NCBI RefSeq assembly: GCF_050003625.1
Contig: NC_134397.1
Location: 272,794,070 to 272,858,069 of the forward strand
Direction: 5' to 3'
Length of the DNA: 64,000 nucleotides
Source: Haematobia irritans
Taxonomy: Eukaryota; Arthropoda; Insecta; Diptera; Muscidae
Made by a program: the position numbers and the translations under genes. Shown piece after piece: positions 32,143-42,699 of this stretch (its first letter is position 1; the number at the start of each line of letters is the position of its first letter). The notes beneath the pieces were generated by a model. The model was not told the origin of the DNA, made no database searches, and saw only the letters and a list, made by a program, of their open reading frames with translations.

Positions 32143-32590
32143 TTCTATAGAAATAAAATTTTCACACAATTTTCTATAGAAATAACATTTTGACACAATT
32201 TTCTATAAAACTAAAATTTTGACAAAATTTTCTATTGAAAACAAAATTTTAAAAATTTCCTATAGAAATAAAATGTTGACAAATTTTCTACAGAAGTAAA
32301 ATGTTGACAAATTTTATATAGGAATAAAATTTTGACAAACTTTTCTAAAGAAATAAAATTTTATATAGAAATAAAATGTTGACAAATTTTTTTATAGAAA
32401 TAAAAGTTTGACAAAATTTTCTATAGAAATACAATTTTGAAAAAATTTTGTATAGAAATAAAATTTTCATTAGAAATAAAATTTTTAAAAATTTGCTATA
32501 GAAATATATATAAATTAAATTTTGACAAAATAGAAAACAATTCGTTGACAAAATTTCTATCGAAATTATTTTAATAAAATTTTCTTCAAA
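32143..32590. repeat. 29-bp minisatellite, second block
   Basis: Same unit type as 29121-31445 (TATAGAAATAAAATTTTGAC), continuing after the MITE. The MITE and the family B-like fragment therefore probably interrupt one array. Confidence 0.75.
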
Positions 32591-33028
32591 TTTTCGTAGA
32601 ATACTTTTGATATATGTGGCAACAGAGGCTACAATTCAATCCAGCGATGTCCGTTGAAATGACGCTAACTAACCGAAGGAAGCAAGTTATCGATTTGAAA
32701 CTTGCCACAAGTAATTGTGATTGATGTAGGTTGAATAGTATTTTAAATTGATTATATCAGACCACTTTTAGCCCCCGAACCGGTTGAAATTTGGTACGCT
32801 ATTTTACAACGTGTCCTTTTTTCCATAATTATATATAGCCCTACCTTCAATGATTTGAATATGAAGGCTCATGGAGGATCAGTTACATCCGATGTGACTG
32901 AAATTTGGACCTGTAACTATCATGCTTACGATATTTTTTTTTTCAGTGTACATATATTCCTATTTTATGTACACCACCTATTACTATCACTAGCATAACC
33001 ACAAACACAATTATCATCATCATTGTCA

Positions 33029-33367
33029 TTAGTAATTGTCGTGGATGTTGACATTTACATGGACATTAGCTCCGTTATTTTCGTTGCGGCCATAGCCCCA
33101 TGGGTGACCACCAATATTTGCACAAGTCTTACCACGGCAATGTTTTTTTCCGATTCCTTTAAATAAAATCATTCTAGCGTAGTTACCTTTGACGGTGTGA
33201 AAATTTGTGGGTATTTTTCGTTTTATTTGGTTTTCCCCATTGGAGGTGTTTTGTGATTCGTTGAACCATACATTCATAGTTGAATTTGTGCCTGCATCAC
33301 CTTCAAGTGTCTTTCTGAAACAACGAAGAACGTTTCCATTACTGAAAGACTTTGAGGTAGTGTACAA
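33029..33367 (-). other. Unidentified open frame with exon-like borders
   Basis: The minus strand is open for 112 codons. Inside it, 33314-33187 is bounded by a good 3' splice site (CTTCGTTGTTTCAG then AAAG) and a good 5' splice site (CAAAG then GTAACT), giving a possible 128-bp internal exon. Its translation is polar (MNVWFNESQNTSNGEN, KRKIPTNFHTVK). Beyond the donor the frame continues as KKHCRGKTCANIGG and NVHVNVNIHDNY. The composition is less AT-rich than the surroundings. I recognise no family. It may be a true exon of a gene extending beyond the window or a chance open frame; evidence is weak. Confidence 0.25.
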
Positions 33368-33769
33368 GTTTAATTAGCATTTCTATAATTTGGCAAAATG
33401 TAAATAGGTGAACTGTATACAATTAGTTTTCACTGAGCCATTTATGGGAACTAAATTGTTTTGGTTGTTTTTCAAGAAATTCGGGTAGAGATCATTTTGC
33501 AAGAAATAGGAATTTCAAATTTTATTTTTAAGGGAAAACATTCTTAGTTTTTAGGGAAACCAGAATCGGGAAACGAAGCATGATTAAAAATAAATACCAA
33601 AGGATAATATGGTAGCAATGTACAGTTTTCTATGGAATTATTACATAAACAAAATATATTCTCCAAATTGGGTTCAGGTATAAAAATATTTTAGTTAATT
33701 ACGCACCTTTATGAGACATTTTGTTCCTTTGTACTTTTTCAATTTTAATTCACATTTTATAAAACACTG
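33368..33769. other. AT-rich DNA, nothing recognised
   Basis: No repeat, RNA or coding signal noticed between the open frame above and the mariner relic. Confidence 0.4.
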
Positions 33770-34262
33770 GCGAAATATTATTTCGTGCGCTTATTCTTTA
33801 CAACTTTCGACGTGGATTGACTCAACAACAGTGCATCGATGAAATTAATTCAAATTTAGGCGATGAAGCTCCGTGTTTTTGATGCTATGGTGAATTCAAC
33901 CATAATCGTTGTTAACTCCAAGACGAATTTCGTGAAGGTCTTCCACAATCACTTGTTGATCTGGCAACCATTGATGCTGTGCGCCAAATTATATTGCAAG
34001 ATCATCATTTGACCTATCGTCAGATTCAGACAACCATAGGCATTAGATCAGCATACATTCAATATTTCATAGGCAATACACCGTCAAAAAAATGTTTGTT
34101 TGTTTTGGATCCCGGACAACTCGCTCAAAAAAAGGATTGACGTCGAAAATAATGCTCCTGCTTCGAATGATCGTCATCTACGAAACACGTCTGATATTGT
34201 GATCACCGATGATCGCCGATTTACACGTAGTCAACTGTTCGACACCTGAAGACGCGTTTGAG
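33770..34262 (+). pseudogene. Decayed mariner transposase
   Basis: Frame pieces read FRRGLTQQQCIDEINSNLGD, then after a stop LQDEFREGLPQSLVD, ATIDAVRQIILQDHHLTYRQ and IQTTIGI. This is the N-terminal DNA-binding half of a mariner (DD34D) transposase of the type common in insects. Further on, SDIVITDDRRF corresponds to the region of the first catalytic Asp. Multiple stops and frame changes, a deletion between the halves and no terminal repeats make this an old, dead copy. It is a different lineage from the relics at 3290 and 62826. Confidence 0.7.
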
Positions 34263-34514
34263 AGTAACAAAATTAGCTTCGACAATGCAAATGCATGCAA
34301 AATTGTGTAGATCTTAATGGGGAATATTTTGAAGAACAATAAGGCAATTTTTGGTGATTAATATTTGGTTTTGTCCTCTAACTCCGAAATATTAAAGGCA
34401 AACGTGGTATAAAGACGTTTTTTTGCGTTTTTTTTGTGGCAAGTTCAAATATGGGCAGGTTTTGATATAATTTAAAATTTAAAAATTTAATTGATTCAAC
34501 AATGTTTTTTATTG

Positions 34515-36189
34515 ATTGATTGATTGATTTATTGAATTATATGCCAATACAACAAGATAATTATCTTAAATATTACAGTATTGGAATTACAATGTTATCA
34601 TAATCTATATGTTATTGATATGTTGATTAAAATTAATTATAAATGAAAAACAAACAAACTTGATAAATATTTAATATTTAAATAAAATAACATATGAACT
34701 AATACAAATGCAAAGATGCAACAATTTTATAATAATATTTTATAATAAGAAAAAAAAAATAATAATATTTATCTTTCTTGTGTTAGATGTAAAAAGAGTT
34801 TATTCTTAAAACATTGCGCGTTGTTAATAGTTTGAATAAGTTTTGCGAGATTTTTCCAGAGACGGATTGATCGTATGAGAAAAAAGTTTTGTGATGATAT
34901 TCGACGGTATGATATTTGTATGATGTTCTTTCCTCTAGATGATTGTAGTCTATTGTATAGGTATGAGGGATTCCTTGTATAAATTATTTTGTGTAAAAAT
35001 AGCAGAGATTTGTATTCTAAGTACTTTTCGCAAGGCATTTTTAGCACTTGAAGTGAAAACGATGAAATATGATCAAACTTTCTAAGTCCAAATATATATC
35101 GTATGGCATTGTTGAAGGTGGTTTGGAGTTTCCTTTTAGAGTTTGCGTCACAGCCTGCAATGATCTCAGCACCATAAAGCAGCGTAGGCAAAATGTAGGT
35201 CCTTACTAGAAGTATTATTATGTTCAGAGGTGTATAGGATTGAGACATCCAAAGGTTTCTTAGCATTGAGTAGGTTTTGCCACACGCAGCGATAATATGA
35301 TCCGACCAGGTTAAGTTTTCGTTAAAAATTACGCCTAAGTTTTTGGCTTTATTAGCAATTTCAATTGCGGAGTCACCCAGTCGCAGACAGCAGTTGAGGT
35401 TTACGGTAGAATTCTTATTTCGAATAATTATTGCTTTCGACTTGCTTGGATTTAATAGTAAACCATTTTTTGTGGCCCAGTTATTGATCCTGGCAAGATC
35501 CAAATTGATATTCTATACGCAAACATTAAAACAAGCCGAATTACTTGTTATGTATAATTGAACGTCGTCAGCGTACATTTGAATACTGGCATATTTTACT
35601 TCATCGGTTAGATCATTTGCATATATAGAATAGAGCAGTGGGACAAGAATGGAGCCTTGAGGAACGCCCCTTCTGAGCGATAGTAAGCATGAGTTTTGCA
35701 GTCCATTAGTGGTGTATAGAGATCGATGTGATAAATAAGATGATATTAGTCTCGTTGCTGTTGAAGAAAAATTAAAGTTATTTGACAATTTATTAGTAAG
35801 TATAGAATGGTTCACACAGTCGAACGCTTTTGAGTGGTCAAGTAAAACCAATACAGCGACTTCGTTATTGTCGAGTCCTTCACGAAGCGTTTCAACCACG
35901 TCGGTTAGGGCAGTGAGACAGCTGTGGTTTGGACTGAAACCTGACTGACGCCCAGTTAAAAGATTATGTTCTGTCAGATAGCTTTGTATTTGAGCATGCA
36001 TGAGTTTTTCAAAAACTTTGGATAAGTATGGTAATATTGCTATAGGCCGAAACTCGTTGTAATTTTTGGTTATGGGAATTACTTTAGCAATTTTCCATAC
36101 TGCAGGAAAACTACTAGTCATTATCGACGTATTGAAAATGTGGGTTATGTATTTTGTTATATATGGAATAAGTAAATTTAATAAGTAAA
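34515..36189 (-). mobile_element. 5'-truncated LINE with a (CAAT)n tail
   Basis: It is flanked by TTATTG on both sides (34509-34514 and 36190-36195), a short target duplication confirmed by the uninterrupted MITE copy at ~31980. Read on the minus strand, a partial reverse transcriptase is followed by a ~250-bp AT-rich 3' UTR and a tail of CAAT repeats in place of poly(A). Tails made of short repeats occur in several CR1/jockey/I-related clades. The 5' two thirds of the element are absent. Confidence 0.8.
34769..36178 (-). pseudogene. LINE reverse transcriptase C-terminal half
   Basis: The frame is open from ~36178, reading THIFNTSIMTSSFPAVWK before the first internal Met at 36121. Reverse-transcriptase blocks appear in order: IAKVIPITK, EFRPIAILPYLSKVFEKLM, LLDHSKAFDCVNHS (block with the first catalytic Asp), LRRGVPQGSILVPLLY, and QMYADDVQLY (the YADD active site). 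An in-frame TAG near 35507 interrupts it, then the same frame continues with the thumb and C-terminal region (KNLGVIFNENLTWSDHI, LLYGAEIIAGCDAN) to 34769. The usual Gly-Pro after SIL is Val-Pro. The nearest families are CR1/jockey-like; the N-terminal endonuclease is missing. Confidence 0.85.
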
Positions 36190-36345
36190 TTATTGAAACT
36201 CGATCAAATCAATCACAATAATTAATAGTATCATGTAATGTTTCAATTGGCTTATGCGATTCATACTATCATTTCTGTGATTGAAGACATTTTAATTAAA
36301 AATTAATTGGATTAATTAAATTTTTAATTAAATCCAAAAATTATT

Positions 36346-38660
36346 TTTTTGTGTTATCAGCATAGAAATATTAACATTACATTCTCCTTTCGATTTTTCG
36401 AGTTTTTTCGTTGTTGATAAGCTGATTTGTGTAAGAGAATTTTGAATTAGTAGAAAAGTACTTTAGGACTTCTTTATATCTACTCTAAATTAATCAGATA
36501 TAAAGAAGGACGTAAGTGAATTGAAATTTCAACCATTATGCTTTGCTCCAAATCCAAATAAAATTAAAAATATTTTCCATGCAGTGATGTCCAAACCAAC
36601 TCGTGTTAAAATATCAATGCCATGACTTTTGCTTCTAAAATGCTGATTTTCGACTTTTGTTAGCCAAGTCTACATGAATCAAATATAAAGATCGAATTGA
36701 GGATCACAATTTCAAGGAATATGCTTTGTTCAAAATCACCACCCATAATTGCAAAATATTTCCCTTTTAGCGATATCCATTCCATTTCGTGTTAAAATCA
36801 CCTTTTCCTTCTGAACATGCTGTAAAATGCATTAGAGATGTCCTGGACGCTATAAATTCATAGTGGGGAATTAATGTATACATATGTATATATAGTTGTT
36901 TATGTAATGCCACATCTACATTGCACGGTACGACGCTTGAAACTAAGAAATTAAAGTGTTGATTAGCGGTTTGCATTTCTATGCTATGTCAATATTACGT
37001 AAAATAATTGAAGCAAAAACTAGAATATTCGTTTGTTTATCTCTCTAAGGATGGTAATTTTACATTACTGGATGTTCACTTTCGTTACCATGGAACAGCA
37101 TTAGTAAGCGGGAATCAAATTGAATTGTCAACCCTTTATTCCCTTCTCTCCACCGACATTACTCTTTGGAAAACATTAAAACAGTTTTTAAAAGTTCTTT
37201 TCATGGTTTCGCAATTTTTTTTTTTTTTGCTTTTTTTGTTGGTCGTGTTTTGCATTTACGAATACATTTCTTTCAAATTAACCATTCAGAGTTTGTCTAA
37301 ACTGTCACACTGCTTTACAAGCTTCCACTCCTGGTGGCACTTTTCTGCAGTTGCTACTTAGTCCTGTGAGATATTTTATTCAAAAGTACCCGCTTTTTTA
37401 TGTTTTGTTTGTTTGGTTATTTGTCTTTGGCATTGACAAATTGGAAGAAATGAATGAGCAATTCAACCCACCAACCCACCAAACCATTGAGCAAACAAAT
37501 GAATGAGGACAACTTTAACGAAAATGTGGGAGGGAGGGAGGTGGACTGGCAAAAGGAAATGGAAAACCCGTATTTAAAGTCAATGATTACTAATGAGTAA
37601 ATATAATATTTTTTTGTTCCACAACTAACCTAGAACTTAAAGAGAAGAAAAAGTGAAAAACGGAAGCACTGAATACGAATGACCAAAAACAACGTACACA
37701 GTTACTCTTCTTCGACAAAGAATGACAAACCATTTGGCAAATGTATGCAGAGCCACTAAATGAAACAGTGACTTAGCTACTAATTCCCTTCCATCTTAAA
37801 AATATTTCAATGTATATGTCGTTGTAGTAGTGGTGGTGGTGGTGCTGCTGCTGCTTGTGATGAAAACAGCATTTGCTACACTGTAGTAGTGGTGGTGACA
37901 CTAGAAAAATTGAATGGCATCAACAACACCCGCAGTATAAACATCTTTTTAATTAATCATTCGCTTTGTGTTGTGTGTGTGGGTATGTGTAAATTAGCCA
38001 CAAAAACAGTCACACACACACACATCCAGAGATACTAGAGTTATTCGTTTCTTCTTGCTTCTTTTGCCACATCATGATTTCATTTCAACATGAGTTTGTT
38101 AAGTTTTTGGTTTTCCCTGAGAGCACGAGTTTCTAATTGAAAGCGCAAGAGTGCAAAGCGAAATGACTTTGAAATATTCAATTTGGCAAATGCTCACATA
38201 ACACCTTGGTAATTTCCGATTCCTCAAAACCAATGAAACCACCATCAACTATTCACGTGTGTGTAAGATATCATAATGAGATGGGGCTTCATTGTAATTT
38301 GAATTTGAAACCAGTAAGGAACATTGCAATACGGGTAAACTCGATGCTATTACGAGGGTTGCCTTTTGCCAAACATTAATTATCGAAAATTTCTAAATTT
38401 TTTTTAAATATTTACACTTTTGCATGCGTATGAATCAATTGGTTAAACACTTTTGCCACTCTGAGGTATATCCAAAGCATGGATTCTGAACACACCAACC
38501 GCTTCTTCAGTGGTCGAACAATGTTGACCTTTCAAAATAAAAGGAAGTGTGCAACATCTTTTAATTTGCTCTAAACAACACTAACAAATAATGTCAAGCA
38601 TTGCGATAGAACTGTCAGTTGGCAAATTGCAACACTAAGGTTGCCCACTCCCGATATATA
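36346..38660. other. Unique DNA, no gene recognised
   Basis: Simple repeats: a T run near 37216-37230, GGTGGTGGTGGTGCTGCTGC near 37835-37855, and CA/TG runs near 37972 and 38014. The 117-codon frame at 37008-37361 (+) is hydrophobic and T-rich in its middle because it spans the T run, and I do not call it. The region has fewer transposable elements than its surroundings. A short hairpin at 36469-36508 is listed separately. Confidence 0.45.
36469..36508. repeat. Perfect 13-bp hairpin
   Basis: CTTCTTTATATCT (36469-36481) and AGATATAAAGAAG (36496-36508) are exact inverted copies with a 14-base loop. A short hairpin RNA is conceivable, but the stem is shorter than a typical microRNA precursor. 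Confidence 0.5.
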
Positions 38661-39510
38661 ACAAGTAAGGAAAGTCTAAAGTCGGGCGGGGCCGACTATA
38701 TAATACCCTTCACCACTATGTATACCAACATCTTAATGCCTTAGGAGCTATATAAAGGTTTATTTTTTGCCATATACAAATATTTAAATATGAACCGATT
38801 TGGACAATTTTTTTTTAAACTTTCACAAAATGCCTAGACTAAAAATTTAAATTGGTTAATGACCGGGACGGACCACAATGTAAAAACATAAAAACATATT
38901 GGAAATATTTAAATTGCATAAAATTTCGCAAACCTTCATTTATGATTTATAGGTCGATATATACGAATTAGGTAAATTTGACTAATTTTTGCGATTTTTC
39001 GACTTAACAGTGACGATTTTACAAGGCACATGTGGGTGTTTTGTCATATTTGCTAAAATCTGAAGAACATATATATGGGGGCTTTGTCTAATTCTGAGCC
39101 GATTTTGATAAAATTTGGCTCACATTGCTAAAATTTTAATTGAACTCTGCAAAACATCATAATTTTCGAAATTAAACTGTGGCCTCCGTGGTCATATGAA
39201 TCTAAATCGGGCGAAAGATATATATTTGGGAGTTATATTTAAATCTGAACCGATTTTAACCAAATTTGGCATGTGTTACAAAAATGTTAGACCAAATCTC
39301 TGTGCAAAACTTCAAGTAAATGGGAGTGAAATTTTCACCTCTGGGGCATTATAAGTGCGTATTGGACGAAAGATATATATGGCAGCTATATCTAAATCTG
39401 AACCGATTTCAACCAAATTTGGCATGCATATTTATAATGTTATTTCTACTCCCTGTGTAAAATTCCATGTAACTCGGAGCAAACATTTGGCCTCTGTGGC
39501 CGAAGTGTAC
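38661..39510 (-). mobile_element. HINE family D, 3' part
   Basis: The plus strand starts ACAAGTAAGGAAAGTCTAAA, then GTCGGGCGGGGCCGAC and TATATAATACCCTTCACCAC: the reversed 3' terminus, hairpin and subterminal repeat. Central repeats then follow with ATATATATGGGGGCTTTG, AAAGATATATATTTGGGAG and AAAGATATATATGGCAGC. The 5' end is absent. Internal blocks match, in reverse, the plus-strand copy at 26728-27960, so these two are close relatives. Confidence 0.75.
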
Positions 39511-39620
39511 GAACTTCCCTTTTAAAATTTTCTTGGTTGACCATTTTCGACTCTTTATGACATTTTCCCGATAATATTCGGCATTTATTTTAACCACAAA
39601 GTCGATGAATATGAGACAAA
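39511..39620 (-). pseudogene. Possible Tc1/mariner-group transposase scrap
   Basis: On the minus strand one frame reads VVKINAEYYRENVIKSRKW. This resembles the 'KINAEYY...VL' block before the second catalytic Asp in some insect Tc1/mariner-group transposases. Only ~20 residues match, with no neighbouring catalytic motif, so the call is weak. Confidence 0.3.
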
Positions 39621-39715
39621 CAAAGGTCTACATTTTCCGCTGACCTCATTGAAAAACTGCTCCATTCGGAATGATGACAGCCAAAGTCGGTAACTGGTAA
39701 TTTTCGTGCAAGCGA

Positions 39716-39985
39716 AGCAACTTCTTGGATCAAAAGGTTAGCATGTCTGCTTTGCATACGAAAGAATCCTCTCAGTAATGTTGGTGACAGTTTTGAGTGT
39801 TTCAAAACTTATATAAGTGATTTCACCGAACGTTGTTTATATATATAATATATAAAATGAAGGTCCGTTGCCATTGAGCTAAACATAGAATCGGGCAGCA
39901 CTTATTGATTAGGGAGAAGTTCACCACATATGGTATTACAATGGACTCAATAATCCAAGTGAGTCTCAAATAACGGATTGTCAAT
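39716..39985 (+). mobile_element. Decayed SINE copy
   Basis: It retains AGGTTAGCATGTCTGC-TTTGCATACGA from the tRNA-like head, with the B box lost to a deletion. The body has TCAGTAATGTTGGTGACA, GAGCTAAACATAGAATCGG and ACAATGGACTCAATAATCC. Divergence is much higher than in the copies at 1588 and 8693, so this is an older insertion. Confidence 0.7.
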
Positions 39986-40436
39986 ATAATTAGATAAACT
40001 TTTTGACTCTTGTCAGTCTATTTTGTTTTTTTTTGGCTTTAGTCCAGTTTACAATATGTGCTGTATCCGTTCTAGCAATATGTTCACCTCACGAGATAAT
40101 TTTCTGCAGCATTGTTTTCGATTTCAATCAAATCTGGTCTCCACTTTTCGCATCATTTTCGGATTTGTTATCTTTTGTCGTCCTTTTTTGGGCTCGAAAC
40201 AACTTTGCCATCGGGATTAAGTTTATTGCCGAATGCAATCGATCAACATAATTTTGTCATCGTGTAAACAATAAAATTAATTGTCTTTGAAATAAATTAG
40301 TCAGATGTCAGACAAGCATTTTAGGAGTAGTAATAGCAACCTAAAGTAGTTTGCCATACATATGAGCCACCTTGTATTTAAAAAAAAGAACTTCACAGGA
40401 AAATTTAAATTTAAATAAATCACTAAGAAGGACTTA
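39986..40436. other. Unrecognised DNA
   Basis: Overlapping frames (40003-40251 and 40023-40220, +) and one on the minus strand (40301-40495) match nothing I know. No repeat family recognised. Confidence 0.35.
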
Positions 40437-41563
40437 TTATACCCTCCACCAAAGGATGGGGGTATATTAACTTTGTCATTCCGTTTGTAACACATCGAAA
40501 TATTGCTCTAAGACCCCATAAAGTATATATATTCTGGGTCGTGGTGAAATTCTGAGTCGATATAAGCATGTCCGTCCGACCGTCCCTCTGTTGAAATCAC
40601 GCTAACTTCCGACTTGAAACTTGGCAAAAGTAGTTGTTATTGATATAGGGTGAATGGTATTGCAAATGGGCCATATCGGATCACTTTTACGTATAGCCCC
40701 CATATAAACCGATCCCCAGATTTGGCTTGCGGAGCCTCAAAGAGAAGCAAATTTCATCCGATCCGGCTGAAATTTGGTACATGGTGTTGGTATATGGTTC
40801 CATAATTATATATAGCCCCCATATAAACCGATCCCCAGATTTGGCTTGCGGAGCCAAAAATAATCTACCAACATTTTATTGCCATAGAAAATTTTGTCAA
40901 AATTTTATTTCTGTTTATAGAAAATTTTGTCAACATTTTATTTCTTTAGAAAATTTCGTCAAAACATAATCTCTGTAGAAAATTGTGTTAAAAATTTATA
41001 ACTATAGAAAATTTTGTTAATATTTTATTTCTATAGAATATTTTTTGAGAATTTTATTTCTGTAGAAAATTTTGTCAAAATTTTATTTCTATAGAAAATT
41101 TATGAAGCACCTCTTAGTTAGAGAGGAATATTTTGCAAAATCTTCCAAAACATCAAGAATTCTACCAATCTACAAAACAGTAAAAAATCTGTCATTTTTG
41201 ATATAATCGTGTTCATAATTGTATATAGCCCCAATATAAAGCGACCCCCATATTTCAATTCTGGCTTTATAATTACCACACAAGTGTTCATATCGGTTCG
41301 CAATTATTTCTTCCCTATATGTACCGGTCAAGAACTAAATATATACGTGTTTATTCGGCCTTTGTTTTGCCTAATATATATCCCGCATGGACTAACTCAC
41401 AATTTAAAAGATGATGTTAAGAAGTTTTAAGATGGCTTGCCATCGGTCGCAACCCAAGTAATTCAATTGTGTATGACCGTCTTTAGTAGAAGTTTCTACG
41501 CAATCCATGGTGGAGGCTAAATAAGATTCGGCCTGACCGAACTTACGGCCGTATATACTTGTT
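40437..41563 (+). mobile_element. HINE family A, complete short copy
   Basis: The 5' end is TATACCCTCCACCAAAGGAT, then TATATATTCTGGGTCGTGG and a short GTCCGTCCGACCGTCC tract. There are two central repeats (CCCCCATATAAACCGATCCC at about 40697 and 40818). A 29-bp minisatellite block runs at ~40861-41100, followed by a unique block with ACCAATCTACAAAACAG. The 3' end is ATCCATGGTGGAGGCTAAAT, then the hairpin TTCGGCCTGACCGAA and TATATACTTGTT. It is about 1.1 kb, a compact reference for the family A plan. Confidence 0.85.
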
Positions 41564-42690
41564 TTATATTGTATTTCGATTAATTCCAATTGTCAGCAAT
41601 ATACGCAGCATTCATTGAATACGAATAACAGGAATACCATAAATTCCAAGGATTTATGTGAATAACCAGAAAAAATAAGCCACAATATTTCAAGCATTGC
41701 TGAAACATATAATAACACTGTTATTTTTATGTATGCGGATAAATGTTTATCGGTCACCCTTGCCACTGTCCACCAAAATAAAAATTCCAATGGATTAATA
41801 AAAACTTAAGAAGATTTAAATATTCTTTCTCGCCAATAAAAAAAGGAAAGTGAAACAAAAAACAAAATTAAGAACACACACTTATATGAATGGTACCATT
41901 ATGAACGGATGTCTTTATTTAATCTTCCTTTCCAATTATATTTTCTCTTGTATACAAAAAAATGCTCCAAACTTTTCCCAAATGGTAAATTCCAAATTCC
42001 TCTCAGCATATTTTATTCACAATGGAAAAATGGCTTGTCCAGTTCCAAAACTGTTGCCTTTACTTGATGTAAGGACAATTTAAGCAGCATTTTTCTGTTG
42101 CACTCCAGTACAATGAGTTCCAGATTTCTGCAGATATTTTATCTGACATAACAAATGACTTGAAATAACTCATTTATCTTCTATTAAATAAACGTAATTA
42201 TTCTCGTCTTTGTTTCTTTGGTCTTTCTGGTGGTTTATTCTCTTTGCAAAATTTCCAATTAATGGAAGAACTTGGGAAAAACATCATTAACGGTTCAGGC
42301 AAACGCGAATCAAGGAATAAAAAAAGTGGAAAATAAGGATTTTTTCTATGAGAAAAAAAAACTTAAATATAAGGAAATGTAATTAACGCAGGTCCCTTAG
42401 TTTTTCGTATTTAAAAGACAATTGGGTATTTAAAAGACAATTGGCTTCCAAATTATGTGTTGGGAGAAAGTTTCCTTTACTCTAATAATTTTTTGCGTAC
42501 GTTAGTTAAATGAACTAAAAAAAAGAAAAAATATACAAAAATTAAGCACAAAGATTTTCTATATTCGAATTTCTCACAAAATAGTTCATTACGAGTATTT
42601 CATTAAATTTGTGGTGACGAATTCTTTTTTGATTCCTGTCAAATATTTGCCCAGTGTGACCGTACCGTATATATTAGTCTCAATATTAAT
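41564..42690. other. Unique AT-rich DNA, no gene recognised
   Basis: Short frames at 41593-41790 (-) and 41850-42083 (+) are isolated and unmatched. A small duplication, ATTTAAAAGACAATTGG, occurs twice in a row near 42409-42444. Nothing else stands out. Confidence 0.4.
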
Positions 42691-42699
42691 TACTTTTAG

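Larger units (their letters stand above)
29037..32940 (+). mobile_element. HINE family A-like element expanded by a minisatellite
   Basis: A decayed 5' end lies at 29037-29110 (CTAGCATAGGATGGGGTATA, GTCGTTCCGTTTATAGC). The next matching HINE block, AATCCAGCGATGTCCGTTG with AACTTGCCACAAGTAATTG, resumes only at about 32630. It continues through a decayed central repeat (CCGGTTGAAATTTGGTACG, ATTATATATAGCCC) to ~32940. About 3.5 kb of other sequence separates two blocks that are normally adjacent: minisatellite, a family B-like piece and a palindromic MITE. The (GTCY)n tract is reduced to GTCCGTTG. Confidence 0.6.
34480..36345. mobile_element. Palindromic MITE (copy 2), split by a LINE
   Basis: TTAATTGATTCAACAATG-TTTTTTATTG at the left continues, after the LINE, with ATTATTGAAACTCGATCAAA at 36188. 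The uninterrupted copy 1 (31980-32000) reads straight through this junction. The inner arms and the right outer arm match copy 1 to about 36345. Confidence 0.65.

Noticed and set aside
37008..37361. 117-codon frame with a hydrophobic stretch, considered as a membrane protein
   Set aside because: The hydrophobic run is a translated T tract (near 37216). There is no conservation evidence, and splice or promoter signals were not convincing.
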